A stretch of 61,916 nt of DNA, from NCBI RefSeq assembly GCF_900099765.1, contig NZ_FNDX01000036.1, positions 1 through 61,916 on the forward strand. Reading direction: 5' to 3'. The notes below the pieces were generated by a model. The model was given only the letters and a program-made list of their open reading frames with translations, made no database searches and had not been told where the DNA came from. Of this stretch, positions 40,443-49,785 are shown in pieces. How positions within the stretch are numbered: the first letter of the stretch is position 1; the number at the start of each line of letters is the position of its first letter. This stretch comes from Paenibacillus typhae. Its GTDB lineage: Bacteria; Bacillota; Bacilli; Paenibacillales; Paenibacillaceae. A program made the translations under genes and the position numbers.

Positions 40443-41315
40443 CTATCGTGAATATCGCTTGCGGTAGCGCAGCGGAGAGATGCCGACCTTGCGGGTAAAG
40501 CGCCGCGAGAAGTAGGCTGTGCTCTCAAATCCGGCCCGTTCAGCAATGCCGGCAACAGAAATTTCGGTCTTCAGCAGGAGGAGCTTGGCCTGCTCCAGCC
40601 GGTAGTCGGTCAAATATTCCATTGGTGTCAGGCCGTATACGCGCTTCATACAGCGGGCCAGATAATTGTAGTGAAAATGAAGCTCCTCTGCCAGGACATT
40701 GTTAGTCAGCGGTTCGGCATAATGATTGCGGATGTAAGCCTCCGTCTGCTCTGCGATCTCCACGGCATGGCTGCCGGCGGTATCCTGCTGGGCCAGATCC
40801 AGCATCCGCAGCATTTCTTCGAATATCCGCTGCTGCTGCCATACTGCGCTTGAACGTCTGGCCCGGTTCAGCTGGATCAGCAGCTCAGCCTGTCCGCTCC
40901 GCTCAAACGGATCGGGCAATGCGCCAAACTGCGGCACCCGGATCGTATAAGGATGGGTAAGGAACTGGCTGAAATGGGCGTCGCGGTCAGCAAAGACCGG
41001 CTCGCCCTCTGCTTCGGCCCATTCTCCGACAGTGTGAAAGTGAACCCAGAAAAACGTAGTCTGCTCCTCGCAGGGTTTGGCCGAATAGTGATAACGGTCC
41101 GGCAGCAGCAGCAGGCTATGGCCAGCGGGCACAGCCCATTGCTTGTGCTCTTCCCCGATATACAGACACCCTTCCTCGACAAAAATCAGGTCGAATTTGC
41201 CCATTGCCCTGCGGTTCGGGTGCTGGTCACCACGCTGATAGACAGTCCGGTCACATTCCAGAAAATAAGGGAACGGCGGTGCCGCCATGTGAATATATGA
41301 AGGTAAGGTTGTCAT
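40443..41315 (-). CDS. AraC-family regulator (cupin sensor)
   Basis: A 290-residue regulator. The N-terminal cupin-like AraC_binding domain covers about 20-150, with a GHSLLLLPDRYHYSAK strand pair. Two helix-turn-helix motifs lie in the last 100 residues (LTNNVLAEELHFHYNYLARC and TEISVAGIAERAGFESTAYF), ending SPLRYRKRY. It is divergent from the GH127 gene 127 bp away and probably activates it in response to a plant-derived sugar. Confidence 0.9.
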   Translation of the reverse strand: MTTLPSYIHMAAPPFPYFLECDRTVYQRGDQHPNRRAMGKFDLIFVEEGCLYIGEEHKQWAVPAGHSLLLLPDRYHYSAKPCEEQTTFFWVHFHTVGEWAEAEGEPVFADRDAHFSQFLTHPYTIRVPQFGALPDPFERSGQAELLIQLNRARRSSAVWQQQRIFEEMLRMLDLAQQDTAGSHAVEIAEQTEAYIRNHYAEPLTNNVLAEELHFHYNYLARCMKRVYGLTPMEYLTDYRLEQAKLLLLKTEISVAGIAERAGFESTAYFSRRFTRKVGISPLRYRKRYSR

Positions 41316-41442
41316 CGGACTGCCCCTTTTCTTAGTGTGAAATAGTACAAAAACAGGGTTGCTTCTGATCCTGTTTTTGTTTTATTTTACCCTCTATAAT
41401 GGCAATTAGCGAGGAGAAATAATTAGCGGAGGGAAGAATAAA

Positions 41443-43395
41443 ATGAACAAAATAACGCAGACAAAGAATACATTGCAGGGCAAAACCTCAATCAAAGATG
41501 AATTCTGGGGACACTATATCAGGCTGGTTCAGGATGTTGTGATCCCGTATCAATATGAAGCGCTGCATGACCGTGTGCCGGAAGCGGAGCCGAGCCATGC
41601 CATTGCCAATTTTGAAATCGCTGCCGGCAGACGGACCGGTGAATTTAAGGGCTGGGTATTCCAGGACAGTGACGTGGCCAAATGGCTGGAGGCCGTCGGT
41701 TATTCCCTGAGTATCAAACGTGATCTGGAGCTGGAGCGCCGGGCGGATGAGGTGATCGAGCTGGTCGGTGCAGCGCAGCAGCCGGACGGTTATCTGGATA
41801 CTTATTTTATCATTAAAGAACCCGGCAAACGCTGGACCAACCTGCAGGACTGCCATGAGCTGTATTGTGCAGGCCATTTTATTGAAGCTGCAGTTGCTTA
41901 TTATGAAGCAACCGGCAAAGACAAGCTGCTGAACATTGTCCGCAAGCTGGTTGATCACATCGCTTCCGTATTTGGACCCGAAGAGGGCAAGCTTAAAGGA
42001 TATGACGGGCATCAGGAGATTGAGCTGGCGCTGGTGAAGCTATACCGGCTAACCGGTGAGCAGAAATATCTCGAGCTCAGCAGCTTTTTCATTGACCAGC
42101 GGGGACAGGAGCCTAACTTCCTGCGCAAGGAGTGGGAGGACCGGGGGCAGGTTACCCACTGGAGCGGTAAGACGGACAAGACGGATCTGGCCTATTTTCA
42201 GGCGCATCTTCCGGTCCGCGAGCAGAGTATAGCCGTAGGTCATTCGGTCCGGGCAGTCTATATGTATACTGCTATGGCAGATTTAGCAGCACTCACCGGT
42301 GACGCTGGGCTGCGCCAGGCCTGCGAACGGCTGTGGCAGAACATGACGCAGAAGCAAATGTATATTACCGGCGGGATCGGCTCTACCCATCACGGGGAAG
42401 CGTTCACCTTTGACTACGATCTGCCTAACGACACGGTTTATGCGGAGACCTGCGCCTCCATCGGCCTGATCTTTTTTGCAAAGCGGATGCTGGAGCTTGA
42501 ACCCGATGCCAAATATGCAGATGTAATGGAACGTGCGCTGTATAACAATGTGCTTGGCTCCATGGCCCAGGACGGCAAGCACTACTTCTATGTCAATCCT
42601 CTGGAAGTATGGCCGCAGGCCTGCAGCTGCAATCCGGGCAAGCATCATGTCAAAGCAGAGCGCCAGGGCTGGTTCGGCTGTGCCTGCTGCCCGCCTAATG
42701 TGGCGCGTCTGCTCACATCACTGAATCAGTACATTTATACTGTGCACGAAGACACTCTGTATACGAACCTTTATATCGGCAATGAATCCGTCTTTACACT
42801 TGGCGGACAGGAGGTTTCTGTGAGCCAGCAGAGCAATTACCCTTGGGAGGGTAAAGTGCAATTAAAGGTAGAGCCGGATGCGGCTGCGGCGTTCGGCATT
42901 GCGGTGCGGATTCCTTCCTGGAGCAAAGGCTTTGAGCTGACAGTGAACGGTGAAGCGGTAGATACCGCTGCTGAGCTGGAGCAAGGGTATGCTGTCATCC
43001 GCCGCGTATGGAACGCAGGGGATGTCATCGGGCTGAACCTTCCGATGCAGGCTAGCCGTATCTATGCCAATCCGAAGCTGCGCGCGGATGCCGGACAGAC
43101 AGCCATTCAGCGGGGACCGCTGGTCTATTGTCTGGAGGAAGCGGACAATGGCGCGACGCTCAGCTCCCTGTCATTGAATGGAGCCGGAGCGTTCTCGGAG
43201 AGCTTCGATGCTTCGCTGCTTGGGGGAGCCGTCATTGTGAAGACAGGCGGCTTCCGGGTAGACGAGGCGAGCTGGAACGGTGAATTATACGGCAGTACTA
43301 AAGCTGAGACCAAGCCTGTTGAGATTACGGCTATTCCATATTACCTGTGGGGCAACCGCGGCAGCGGCGAAATGAAGGTATGGATCCGGGATTAA
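41443..43395 (+). CDS. glycoside hydrolase family 127 (beta-L-arabinofuranosidase-like)
   Basis: A cytosolic 650-residue GH127 enzyme. The alpha/alpha-barrel domain carries the cysteine-glycosidase site: E335 and C337 in VYAETCASIG, and C415-C416 in GCACCPPN, matching the Glu-Cys3 zinc site of HypBA1 where the second cysteine of the pair is the nucleophile region. GQTAIQRGPLVYCLE lies in the C-terminal beta domains. It has no signal peptide. It would remove beta-L-arabinofuranose from imported oligosaccharides. GGAGGG precedes the ATG. It is divergent from the AraC regulator. Confidence 0.92.
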   Translation: MNKITQTKNTLQGKTSIKDEFWGHYIRLVQDVVIPYQYEALHDRVPEAEPSHAIANFEIAAGRRTGEFKGWVFQDSDVAKWLEAVGYSLSIKRDLELERRADEVIELVGAAQQPDGYLDTYFIIKEPGKRWTNLQDCHELYCAGHFIEAAVAYYEATGKDKLLNIVRKLVDHIASVFGPEEGKLKGYDGHQEIELALVKLYRLTGEQKYLELSSFFIDQRGQEPNFLRKEWEDRGQVTHWSGKTDKTDLAYFQAHLPVREQSIAVGHSVRAVYMYTAMADLAALTGDAGLRQACERLWQNMTQKQMYITGGIGSTHHGEAFTFDYDLPNDTVYAETCASIGLIFFAKRMLELEPDAKYADVMERALYNNVLGSMAQDGKHYFYVNPLEVWPQACSCNPGKHHVKAERQGWFGCACCPPNVARLLTSLNQYIYTVHEDTLYTNLYIGNESVFTLGGQEVSVSQQSNYPWEGKVQLKVEPDAAAAFGIAVRIPSWSKGFELTVNGEAVDTAAELEQGYAVIRRVWNAGDVIGLNLPMQASRIYANPKLRADAGQTAIQRGPLVYCLEEADNGATLSSLSLNGAGAFSESFDASLLGGAVIVKTGGFRVDEASWNGELYGSTKAETKPVEITAIPYYLWGNRGSGEMKVWIRD

Positions 43396-43547
43396 TGCCT
43401 GAAATGCAGCTGATAAGCTGAGCCTGCCAGACAGTGGTTGTCCAGGGAAGTGGATTAGGCAGCTAATCATTACTTTGGGCAGCGAGCGGACGGAAGGGCA
43501 GAGCAGCAGGAGCATGTGTTAGACAGCAACTTTTTGCTCGGCGTGGG

Positions 43548-43595
43548 CGTCTCATAAGTATCCGGCTTTAAGGAGGATACTTATGAGACGTTTTT
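43548..43595 (+). promoter_or_regulatory. 16-bp perfect inverted repeat burying RBS and start codon
   Basis: CGTCTCATAAGTATCC (43548-43563) is the exact reverse complement of 43575-43590. The 11-nt loop holds the AAGGA of the ribosome site, and the ATG of the lipoprotein gene (43583) lies in the right arm. Five T residues follow. It can be read as an intrinsic terminator of the upstream transcript or as an RNA structure blocking translation. Confidence 0.75.
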
Positions 43596-44182
43596 ATATA
43601 GTGCTGCCTGTGCTTGCAGCCCTGCTGCTGGCAGGCTGCGGAAACAACGGACAGCTGGACGGCGCAGACGGACAGGCCGGAGAAGCAGCGCAGCTGCAGG
43701 AAGGGACTCCGCAGCCGGCTGAGACTGCTGATCCGCAGGCAGCAGCAGCCCAGTCTGCAGCAGCCGCCAGCCCGGAACCGTCTGCCGTACAGGAAACGGC
43801 GGTAACGCCGGCGGCGGATTCAGCGGAATATAAAAGGGAGATTGCTTTTGACATTGATGCTATCTCTGATCCGATCGTAAATGATGAGATTAAGACGAGC
43901 CTGAAGGACGCACTTGAGGGGATCATCAATGAGGATCTTAAGCAGTTCAACAGAGCCTTTACAACGCCTGATCTGGCCAAGGCGAATGAGTACGGCTTCA
44001 AGACCGGAGGAGGAATTACCTTCACCGGAGTGGATTACATCTCTAACCAGCCGGAAGGCAGAGTAGTGATGAATGTGAATTACATCTGGATTACCGCTGA
44101 CGGTGAAGAGAGGTCAGACAGCCCGAATTACTGGTTCATGCAGAGCAAGGAAGGGAAGTGGGGACTGGTTACGATTGATTGA
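43583..44182 (+). CDS. lipoprotein, unknown function
   Basis: A 199-residue exported lipoprotein. The signal ends in the lipobox LLAGC (Cys19). Residues 20-75 are a Gln/Ala/Glu-rich, disordered linker. The folded part (about 80-199) ends with YWFMQSKEGKWGLVTID, which resembles NTF2-like or DUF4878-type domains. AAGGAGG is 6 nt before the ATG, but both RBS and start are inside a perfect inverted repeat. No export or transport partner is adjacent. Confidence 0.75.
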   Translation: MRRFYIVLPVLAALLLAGCGNNGQLDGADGQAGEAAQLQEGTPQPAETADPQAAAAQSAAAASPEPSAVQETAVTPAADSAEYKREIAFDIDAISDPIVNDEIKTSLKDALEGIINEDLKQFNRAFTTPDLAKANEYGFKTGGGITFTGVDYISNQPEGRVVMNVNYIWITADGEERSDSPNYWFMQSKEGKWGLVTID

Positions 44183-44375
44183 TCTGGCGGGGAATGTTCG
44201 ATTGCTTAGCTAATAGAAGATACTTTAGTGTCCTGCTCATAGGATACTGTTAGAGCATACTTCAATTTTTAGTAACGTCTTATCTTTGATGCTGTAAAAA
44301 ATGCACTACTCCACGCCGTGGCCTTATCCTTCTAACCAGACTGTGAAGCGGCTCTCAGCTATCATGACTAATGTG

Positions 44376-44564
44376 TTTAACTGTACTTTGTACAACTAAA
44401 GCATCTGTTTTTTTGCGGAAATGGTGTATAGCTGCACTTTGTACACTTAAAAGCACTGAAAATCTCTGAATTAGGCTATCCTGCCTGTTTTAGTTGCACG
44501 GAATACACTTAAAGCGCACAAAGGCAACGATTTACCGGATTTAGTTGCATAAACTGCAGGTAAC
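44376..44564. repeat. four-palindrome intergenic element, copy C
   Basis: Four 25-bp units lie at 44376-44400, 44427-44451, 44489-44513 and 44540-44564; centres are 51, 62 and 51 bp apart. The left arm is close to TTTAGTTGCAC and the right arm to GTACACTTAAA, with a 3-bp centre. The first unit is TTTAACTGTAC-TTT-GTACAACTAAA. It lies between convergent genes; the remainder of 44183-44703 holds only a terminator. Confidence 0.8.
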
Positions 44565-44634
44565 CGGCTTACTCGCACGTTACTCCCGGTAACATAAAAC
44601 TCCCAGCAATTATGAACCCGCCAGCACACAAAGA

Positions 44635-44677
44635 ATAACCCGGTTACACCGCATCTGCGGGTAACCGGGTTATTTTA
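44635..44677. terminator. terminator after cellobiose phosphorylase gene
   Basis: AATAACCCGGTTAC pairs with GTAACCGGGTTATT around an inner CCGCA/TGCGG arm. It is symmetrical, so it may work from both sides; TTTT follows on the plus strand. Confidence 0.8.
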
Positions 44678-44703
44678 CATACTAAATCCGCCTAAGCGTC
44701 TAA

Positions 44704-47139
44704 TTAACCAAGCTCTACAACAACCTGGTGCACAGCGCCGTCGCCCACAGGAGTAATGATGTTGCCATCAACAGCAGCGCCGTCGAGAGTCAGGCTGGCA
44801 ACGCCCTTGGACACATGGTTCGGGTTCTTGATCGTGATGACATAAGTGTCGCCGCGGAAGACCCGGGTGATTTCGAAGCCATCCCACTCGGCAGGAATAC
44901 AAGGATCTACCTTCAGACCGGCAAAATCAGCCTGGATACCAAGGATCGACTGGGTAATCGCTACATAGTTCCATGCAGCTGTACCTGTCAGCCAGGAGTT
45001 CTTCGCTTCACCGTGACGCACAGCGTCTTTACCGGCGATCATCTGGGAGTACACATAAGGCTCCATGCGGTGTACTTCACTGATGTCCTCCAGGTAGGCC
45101 GGAGCGATTTTTTTGTAGATTTCGAACGCTCTGTCCCCGTGTCCAAGCACAGTTTCAGCGATCATGATCCATGGGTTATTGTGGCAGAAAATACCGGCAT
45201 TTTCCTTGTAGCCCGGAGGGTACGTGGAAATTTCACCAAGGTTCAGATAGTACTTGGAGTAAGCTGGCTGCTGCAATACGATACCGTATTCAGTATCCAG
45301 GTGCTCTTCTACAGAAGTCAGAGCTTTGGCTGCCTGGCCGCCTTCAACGCCGATGCCGGCCATAACGCACATACCCTGCGGTTCGATGAAGATTTTGCCT
45401 TCTTCGTTTTCGTTGCTGCCGATCTTATCGCCATAGTGGTCGTAAGCGCGCAGGAACCAGTCTCCGTCGAAGCCGTGAGTCAGCGTGATTTCACGCATGT
45501 TGTCGATCTTCGCAACTGCGTCTGCAGCCAGATCGTCAAGTCCGCGCAGGCGGCAGATTTCGGCATAGTCCGGTCCAACGAAGACGAATAGTCCGGCGAT
45601 GAACACGGATTCTGCTGTACCGCCTGCGATATTCTCAGTAGTCTGGAACGATTCACCCGGAACGGTGGAGAAGCAGTTCAGGTTGAGGCAGTCATTCCAG
45701 TCCGCGCGGCCGATCAGCGGCAGGCCGTGAGGTCCGAGGTTGTTGGTAACATGCTCAAAGGACAGCTTCAAGTGCTCGAACAGGGTAGCAGTGTGGTCCG
45801 GATTGCTGTCAAAAGGAACCTGCTCATCAAGAATCGAATAGTCGCCGGTTTCCTTGATGTAAGCAGCTGTTCCCGAGATCAGCCAGAGCGGATCATCATT
45901 GAAGCCGGAGCCGACCTCGTTGTTGCCCTTTTTGGTAAGCGGCTGGTACTGGTGATACGCGCTGCCGTCAGGGAATTGGGTAGCAGCGATGTCGAGAATA
46001 CGCTCTCTGGCGCGCTCAGGAATCTGGTGAACGAAGCCGAGCAAGTCCTGGTTGGAATCGCGGAAGCCCATACCGCGGCCGATCCCCGATTCGAAGTAGG
46101 AGGCGGAACGGGACATGTTGAACGTAACCATACACTGATACGGATTCCAGATGTTAACCATCCGGTTCAGCTTGTCGTCACCGCTCTGGATCTGGTATTT
46201 GGACAGCAGGTTATCCCAGTGTGCAGCCAGAACAGCAAGTGCAGCGTCAACCTGCTCATCTGTGGCGAACTGATCGATAACAGCCTGTGCCGGTTTTTTG
46301 TTGATGACATTCAGTGCTTCCCATTTCTCATCTTCCGGGTTCTCGATATAGCCGAGTACGAAGATAAGGGACTGCTGTTCGCCCGGTTCGAGCGTAATAT
46401 CCAGAGCGTGGGAGCCGATTGGCGACCAGCCGGAGGCTACGGAGTTGCTTGCCTGTCCGGAAGCGACCACCGCAGGGTTGTCCAGTCCGTTGAACATGCC
46501 GAGGAAGGATTCACGGTCAGTGTCGAAGCCGGCCAGCGGTTGGTTAACAGAGTAGAACGCGTAGTGGTTTCTGCGCTCACGGTATTCGGTTTTGTGATAG
46601 ATAACGGAATCCTTGACTTCAACTTCGCCAATGCTCAGATTGCGCTGGAAGTTGGTCATATCATCATGGGCATTCCACAGACAGAACTCGGCAAAGGAGA
46701 ACAGCTTAACGGTTTTCTTCACATCGCCTGTGTTCTTGACAATCAGACGGTGAACTTCGGCATTGTGGCCCATCGGTACAAAAGCAAGCTGGTTAACGGA
46801 AATGCCGTTACGCTCACCGGTGATGGAAGTGTAGCCGAGACCGTGGCGGCATTCGTAGAAATCAAGATCACGCTTAACCGGCATCCAGCCCGGAGTCCAG
46901 AAATCACCATCGTCATGCAGGTAGTAGTAGCGGCCGCCGTTGTCCAGCGGAATATTGTTATACCGGTAACGGGTAAGTCTTCTCATACGGGCATCACGGT
47001 AGAACGTGTAACCGCCGGCAGTATTGGAAATAAGACCGAAAAATTGCTCGTTACCGAGGTAGTTGATCCATGGATAAGGTGTTTTTGGGGTGTTGATTAC
47101 GTACTCTTTGCGAGTGTCGTCAAAAGTTCCGAATTTCAT
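44704..47139 (-). CDS. cellobiose phosphorylase (GH94)
   Basis: A cytosolic 811-residue GH94 phosphorylase that splits cellobiose with phosphate into glucose 1-phosphate and glucose. Domains run N-terminal beta-sandwich (about 1-270), linker helices, alpha/alpha-barrel (about 310-730) and C-terminal cap. GRADWNDCLNLNC (D480/D483) holds the likely general acid; the phosphate-site region includes ENAGIFCHNNPWIM and GTAAWNY. The N-terminal KTPYPWINYLGNEQFFGL is typical of cellobiose rather than chitobiose or cellodextrin enzymes. AGGAG stands before the ATG. A LacI-type operator lies 22 bp upstream of the start. Confidence 0.9.
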   Translation of the reverse strand: MKFGTFDDTRKEYVINTPKTPYPWINYLGNEQFFGLISNTAGGYTFYRDARMRRLTRYRYNNIPLDNGGRYYYLHDDGDFWTPGWMPVKRDLDFYECRHGLGYTSITGERNGISVNQLAFVPMGHNAEVHRLIVKNTGDVKKTVKLFSFAEFCLWNAHDDMTNFQRNLSIGEVEVKDSVIYHKTEYRERRNHYAFYSVNQPLAGFDTDRESFLGMFNGLDNPAVVASGQASNSVASGWSPIGSHALDITLEPGEQQSLIFVLGYIENPEDEKWEALNVINKKPAQAVIDQFATDEQVDAALAVLAAHWDNLLSKYQIQSGDDKLNRMVNIWNPYQCMVTFNMSRSASYFESGIGRGMGFRDSNQDLLGFVHQIPERARERILDIAATQFPDGSAYHQYQPLTKKGNNEVGSGFNDDPLWLISGTAAYIKETGDYSILDEQVPFDSNPDHTATLFEHLKLSFEHVTNNLGPHGLPLIGRADWNDCLNLNCFSTVPGESFQTTENIAGGTAESVFIAGLFVFVGPDYAEICRLRGLDDLAADAVAKIDNMREITLTHGFDGDWFLRAYDHYGDKIGSNENEEGKIFIEPQGMCVMAGIGVEGGQAAKALTSVEEHLDTEYGIVLQQPAYSKYYLNLGEISTYPPGYKENAGIFCHNNPWIMIAETVLGHGDRAFEIYKKIAPAYLEDISEVHRMEPYVYSQMIAGKDAVRHGEAKNSWLTGTAAWNYVAITQSILGIQADFAGLKVDPCIPAEWDGFEITRVFRGDTYVITIKNPNHVSKGVASLTLDGAAVDGNIITPVGDGAVHQVVVELG

Positions 47140-47161
47140 TTAGGAGAGTCTCCTTTCGATT

Positions 47162-47177
47162 GTGAACGCGCGTTTAC
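47162..47177 (-). promoter_or_regulatory. LacI-type operator before cellobiose phosphorylase
   Basis: GTGAACGCGCGTTTAC is a 16-bp palindrome with one mismatch pair, nearly the same as the perfect TAAACGCGCGTTTA site before the lacI-type gene. It lies between the RBS and a TATAAT (47233-47238, minus strand). Confidence 0.82.
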
Positions 47178-47244
47178 GGGAGTCAGAAAAAATTCCCTCG
47201 GGGCAAAGGGAGTTTCTCCTGAAAAATCAGATATTATATGCTCT

Positions 47245-48303
47245 TTAAGTTGCTTTCGGAGGCTGACAGGAATCTCTTTCGACCAGCCTGGCCGGAAAGC
47301 TGATGGTGCTGAAGGTCGGCTGCTGCGAATCACAGAGCTCAATGACCTTCTCGACGGCTGCCTTGGACATTTCATAAATCGGCAGGCGCACAGAGGTCAG
47401 CTTGGGATGAATGCGGGCAGCGAGCTGCACGTCATCGAATCCGGCAATGGAGATGTCCTCAGGCACGGAAATACCGTGTTCAGCGAACGCTTCCATAGCG
47501 GAAATCGCCATATCGTCGTTAGAGGAGAAAAAAGCGGTCGGCAGCGGACTGCCTGAAGCAATCAGCCTCTTAACCTCTTCATAAGCCTTCTCCTTCAAAA
47601 AATCACCCTGAAGAACAAACTGCTCATTTGGAGTTAACCCGTGGCGCTTCAGCGTATCCGCATAGGCCATGTAACGTTCCCTGCCGGAATAAGTGTTCAT
47701 CCGTCCGCAAATCATGCCGATTTCCTTGTGGCCAAGTCCAATCAGATGCTCAATGGCTTCAACCGTGCCCTCATAATCCTTGGAATTAACGATAGCCAGA
47801 TGATTGCGGTCCAGGTGCTCGGCCATGATCTCCGAAATATCATAGTCAATCAGCACAAGCGGGGAGTCCAGACCAACCATTTCCCGCACGATATCAATGT
47901 CCTTCTGGGTGCCGACGATAATGCCGCCGTCAATCCGTTTCTGCAGAAAAGCCTGCTTGACCTTCAGGAAATCATCCGGGGAGTAGACGGTGTGGATCAG
48001 CACATAACAGCCTCTGGCATTCGCCGTGTCGACAACAGCATCGACGAAGGGCGCAAAGTAGTTGTTCTGGTAGATCCGGGTCGTATTCTCCTTCTCGTTC
48101 ATGCTGATGGCAAAAAGTCCGATCGTATCGGTTTTCTTGCCGGCCAAAGCCCGGGCAAAGCTGTTGGGCTCATACTGATGCTGCTCAATAACCTTCAGCA
48201 CCTTGGCCCGCGTCTCTTCAGGCACATTGGAATAATTGTTGATCACACGGGACACCGTGCTCCGGGATACCCCTGCGAGCCTCGCTATATCTTCGCTGCG
48301 CAT
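47245..48303 (-). CDS. LacI-family transcriptional regulator
   Basis: A 352-residue repressor. The LacI helix-turn-helix and hinge occupy residues 1-58 (SEDIARLAGVSRSTVSRVIN, NVPEETRAKVLKVIEQHQ); the sugar-binding core follows with GIIVGTQKDIDIV and TAFFSSNDDMAISAMEAF. The start at 48303 is set by AAAGGGGG; the frame opens at 48348. Palindromic operators in front of this gene and of the phosphorylase gene imply that it represses both until cellobiose or a derivative is present. Confidence 0.92.
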   Translation of the reverse strand: MRSEDIARLAGVSRSTVSRVINNYSNVPEETRAKVLKVIEQHQYEPNSFARALAGKKTDTIGLFAISMNEKENTTRIYQNNYFAPFVDAVVDTANARGCYVLIHTVYSPDDFLKVKQAFLQKRIDGGIIVGTQKDIDIVREMVGLDSPLVLIDYDISEIMAEHLDRNHLAIVNSKDYEGTVEAIEHLIGLGHKEIGMICGRMNTYSGRERYMAYADTLKRHGLTPNEQFVLQGDFLKEKAYEEVKRLIASGSPLPTAFFSSNDDMAISAMEAFAEHGISVPEDISIAGFDDVQLAARIHPKLTSVRLPIYEMSKAAVEKVIELCDSQQPTFSTISFPARLVERDSCQPPKAT

Positions 48304-48421
48304 ATTGCCCCCTTTTTGCCAGAATACAAGGACCTGATATGTATCCATTAAGATGAATGTCCTCGTATTTCAAGCGGAAACAGCTACCGACCGGTTAAGG
48401 ACGGGGTAGTTGTTCTACTTG

Positions 48422-48471
48422 TAAACGCGCGTTTATGAGTTCATTGTAAAATATAATGTTCCGGAAATCAA
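48422..48471 (-). promoter_or_regulatory. lacI-type gene promoter with operator
   Basis: Minus strand: -35 TTGATT (48466-48471), 17-bp spacer, -10 TACAAT (48443-48448). The perfect palindrome TAAACGCGCGTTTA (48422-48435) follows at the transcription start, placed for autorepression. Confidence 0.78.
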
Positions 48472-48589
48472 TCCTCTATTTGCAATTCTCTTTTTGAAAA
48501 AGAAGTGAACAGACGCTACTATTATAGAAGAGATTCAGAAAATGAAAGATTTGGCAGCAAAACGATAAACAAACGGGTCAGGTGATGAA

Positions 48590-49735
48590 GTGACGGTGCT
48601 GGCAATCAGACAATTAGAAAGTTATTCCGAGCATTCCGTTGTATTTCCCGCATTTACAATGGAATTAACCCGCCATGAGGCGGTCGCGCTGCATACAGGC
48701 ATGAACGTAAGGTCGGTGCTTCTGGGAATGCTTACAGGCAAACTGCCTGTTACTGGAGGTGAGATCTGCATTAACGGTCATATATATACAGGACGCATCA
48801 GAGAGGCGGCGCCGGATACCGGATTTTTGCTGCTGGAGGAAGGTCACTATACGAGATTGACGGTAAAAGAGAACCTGCGCTTTTATAGCAAGCTGTATGG
48901 CTCCGGCCGGCCGGTGGATGAGATAATCCGGATGGTAAGACTCGATACCAAGGCTGGTGTACGGCTATCCGCACTGAGCCATTCCGAGCGAAAAAGGGTG
49001 CAATATGCCCGGCTGATTATCCAGGACCCGCAGCTGCTGATCTGTGAGGAGCCGGACCAGAATGTCGATAATGAAACGAAGCTCGTATTCCGGAGGTTAG
49101 TGCAGCAGGTGTGCGAAAGCGGCAAAGCCGTTCTGATTATAACCGGTAACATGGAAACGGCGCTCAGTGTGACGAATCAGGTGTACAGGCTGGATGAAAA
49201 GGGACTGCAGGCTTTTGATATACAAGCTGGAGAGGAATCGTCAACCGGGTCAGCGGTAAGTGAGCAGGATGCGGATACATACAGACAGTCTGCGGATGAA
49301 GCAGAACCATTGCCGGAGGAGGGCGGTCACCCGGATTCTGAAATGTCAACAGAGGACGAATTGCCGGATGAAGCCGGGCAGACGCTCCAGCTGTTCCGTT
49401 TTGAAAAAATCCCGACCCGCATGAACGACAAAATCATTCTGTTCAACCCGCCGGAAATAGACTATGTGGAAAGCAGTGACGGACAGACCCGGCTCTCGAT
49501 CGGCGGTGAGCTCTATCCGACAGCCTTTAAAATTAATGAACTGGAGGAGCGTCTGCATTCCTACGGATTTTTCCGCTGCCACCGTTCCTATCTTGTTAAT
49601 CTCCAGAAGGTCCGGGAAGTCATCACATTCACCCGCAACAGCTATAGTCTTGTGCTTGATGATACAGCGAAGACCTCGGTACCCTTGTCCAAGACCAAAA
49701 TGGCCGAATTAAAGGAAATGATGGGGCTGAAATAG
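48590..49735 (+). CDS. ABC-like domain fused to LytTR DNA-binding domain
   Basis: A 381-residue regulator. Residues about 5-215 follow the ABC ATPase fold but are degenerate: the Walker A position reads HTGMNVRSVLLGML, the signature is LSHSERKRVQYAR, and the Walker B is LLICEEPDQN. An acidic linker (about 220-275) leads to a LytTR domain (about 285-381: YVESSDGQTRLSIGGELYPT, FFRCHRSYLVNLQKVREV). This architecture is known among Bacillota ABC-LytTR regulators next to ABC exporters. GTG start. It probably controls the ABC genes downstream through the 21-bp repeats at 49735. Confidence 0.87.
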   Translation: MTVLAIRQLESYSEHSVVFPAFTMELTRHEAVALHTGMNVRSVLLGMLTGKLPVTGGEICINGHIYTGRIREAAPDTGFLLLEEGHYTRLTVKENLRFYSKLYGSGRPVDEIIRMVRLDTKAGVRLSALSHSERKRVQYARLIIQDPQLLICEEPDQNVDNETKLVFRRLVQQVCESGKAVLIITGNMETALSVTNQVYRLDEKGLQAFDIQAGEESSTGSAVSEQDADTYRQSADEAEPLPEEGGHPDSEMSTEDELPDEAGQTLQLFRFEKIPTRMNDKIILFNPPEIDYVESSDGQTRLSIGGELYPTAFKINELEERLHSYGFFRCHRSYLVNLQKVREVITFTRNSYSLVLDDTAKTSVPLSKTKMAELKEMMGLK

Positions 49736-49785
49736 CTCCATTCAGGTATACATATGCTCCATTCGCGCTCTTTTGTGCTCCGTTC
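49735..49785 (+). promoter_or_regulatory. three 9-bp direct repeats at 21-bp period (LytTR sites)
   Basis: GCTCCATTC (49735-49743), GCTCCATTC (49756-49764) and GCTCCGTTC (49777-49785) are each separated by exactly 12 bp. This 9+12 pattern is the layout bound by LytTR proteins such as AgrA and ComE. It begins at the stop codon of the LytTR gene and ends 80 bp before the ABC ATPase start. Confidence 0.75.

Noticed and set aside
45727..47556. 609-residue plus-strand open frame across the phosphorylase and LacI genes
   Set aside because: It is antisense to two clearly coding genes with recognised motifs, has no family resemblance and no ribosome site; it arises from codon bias.
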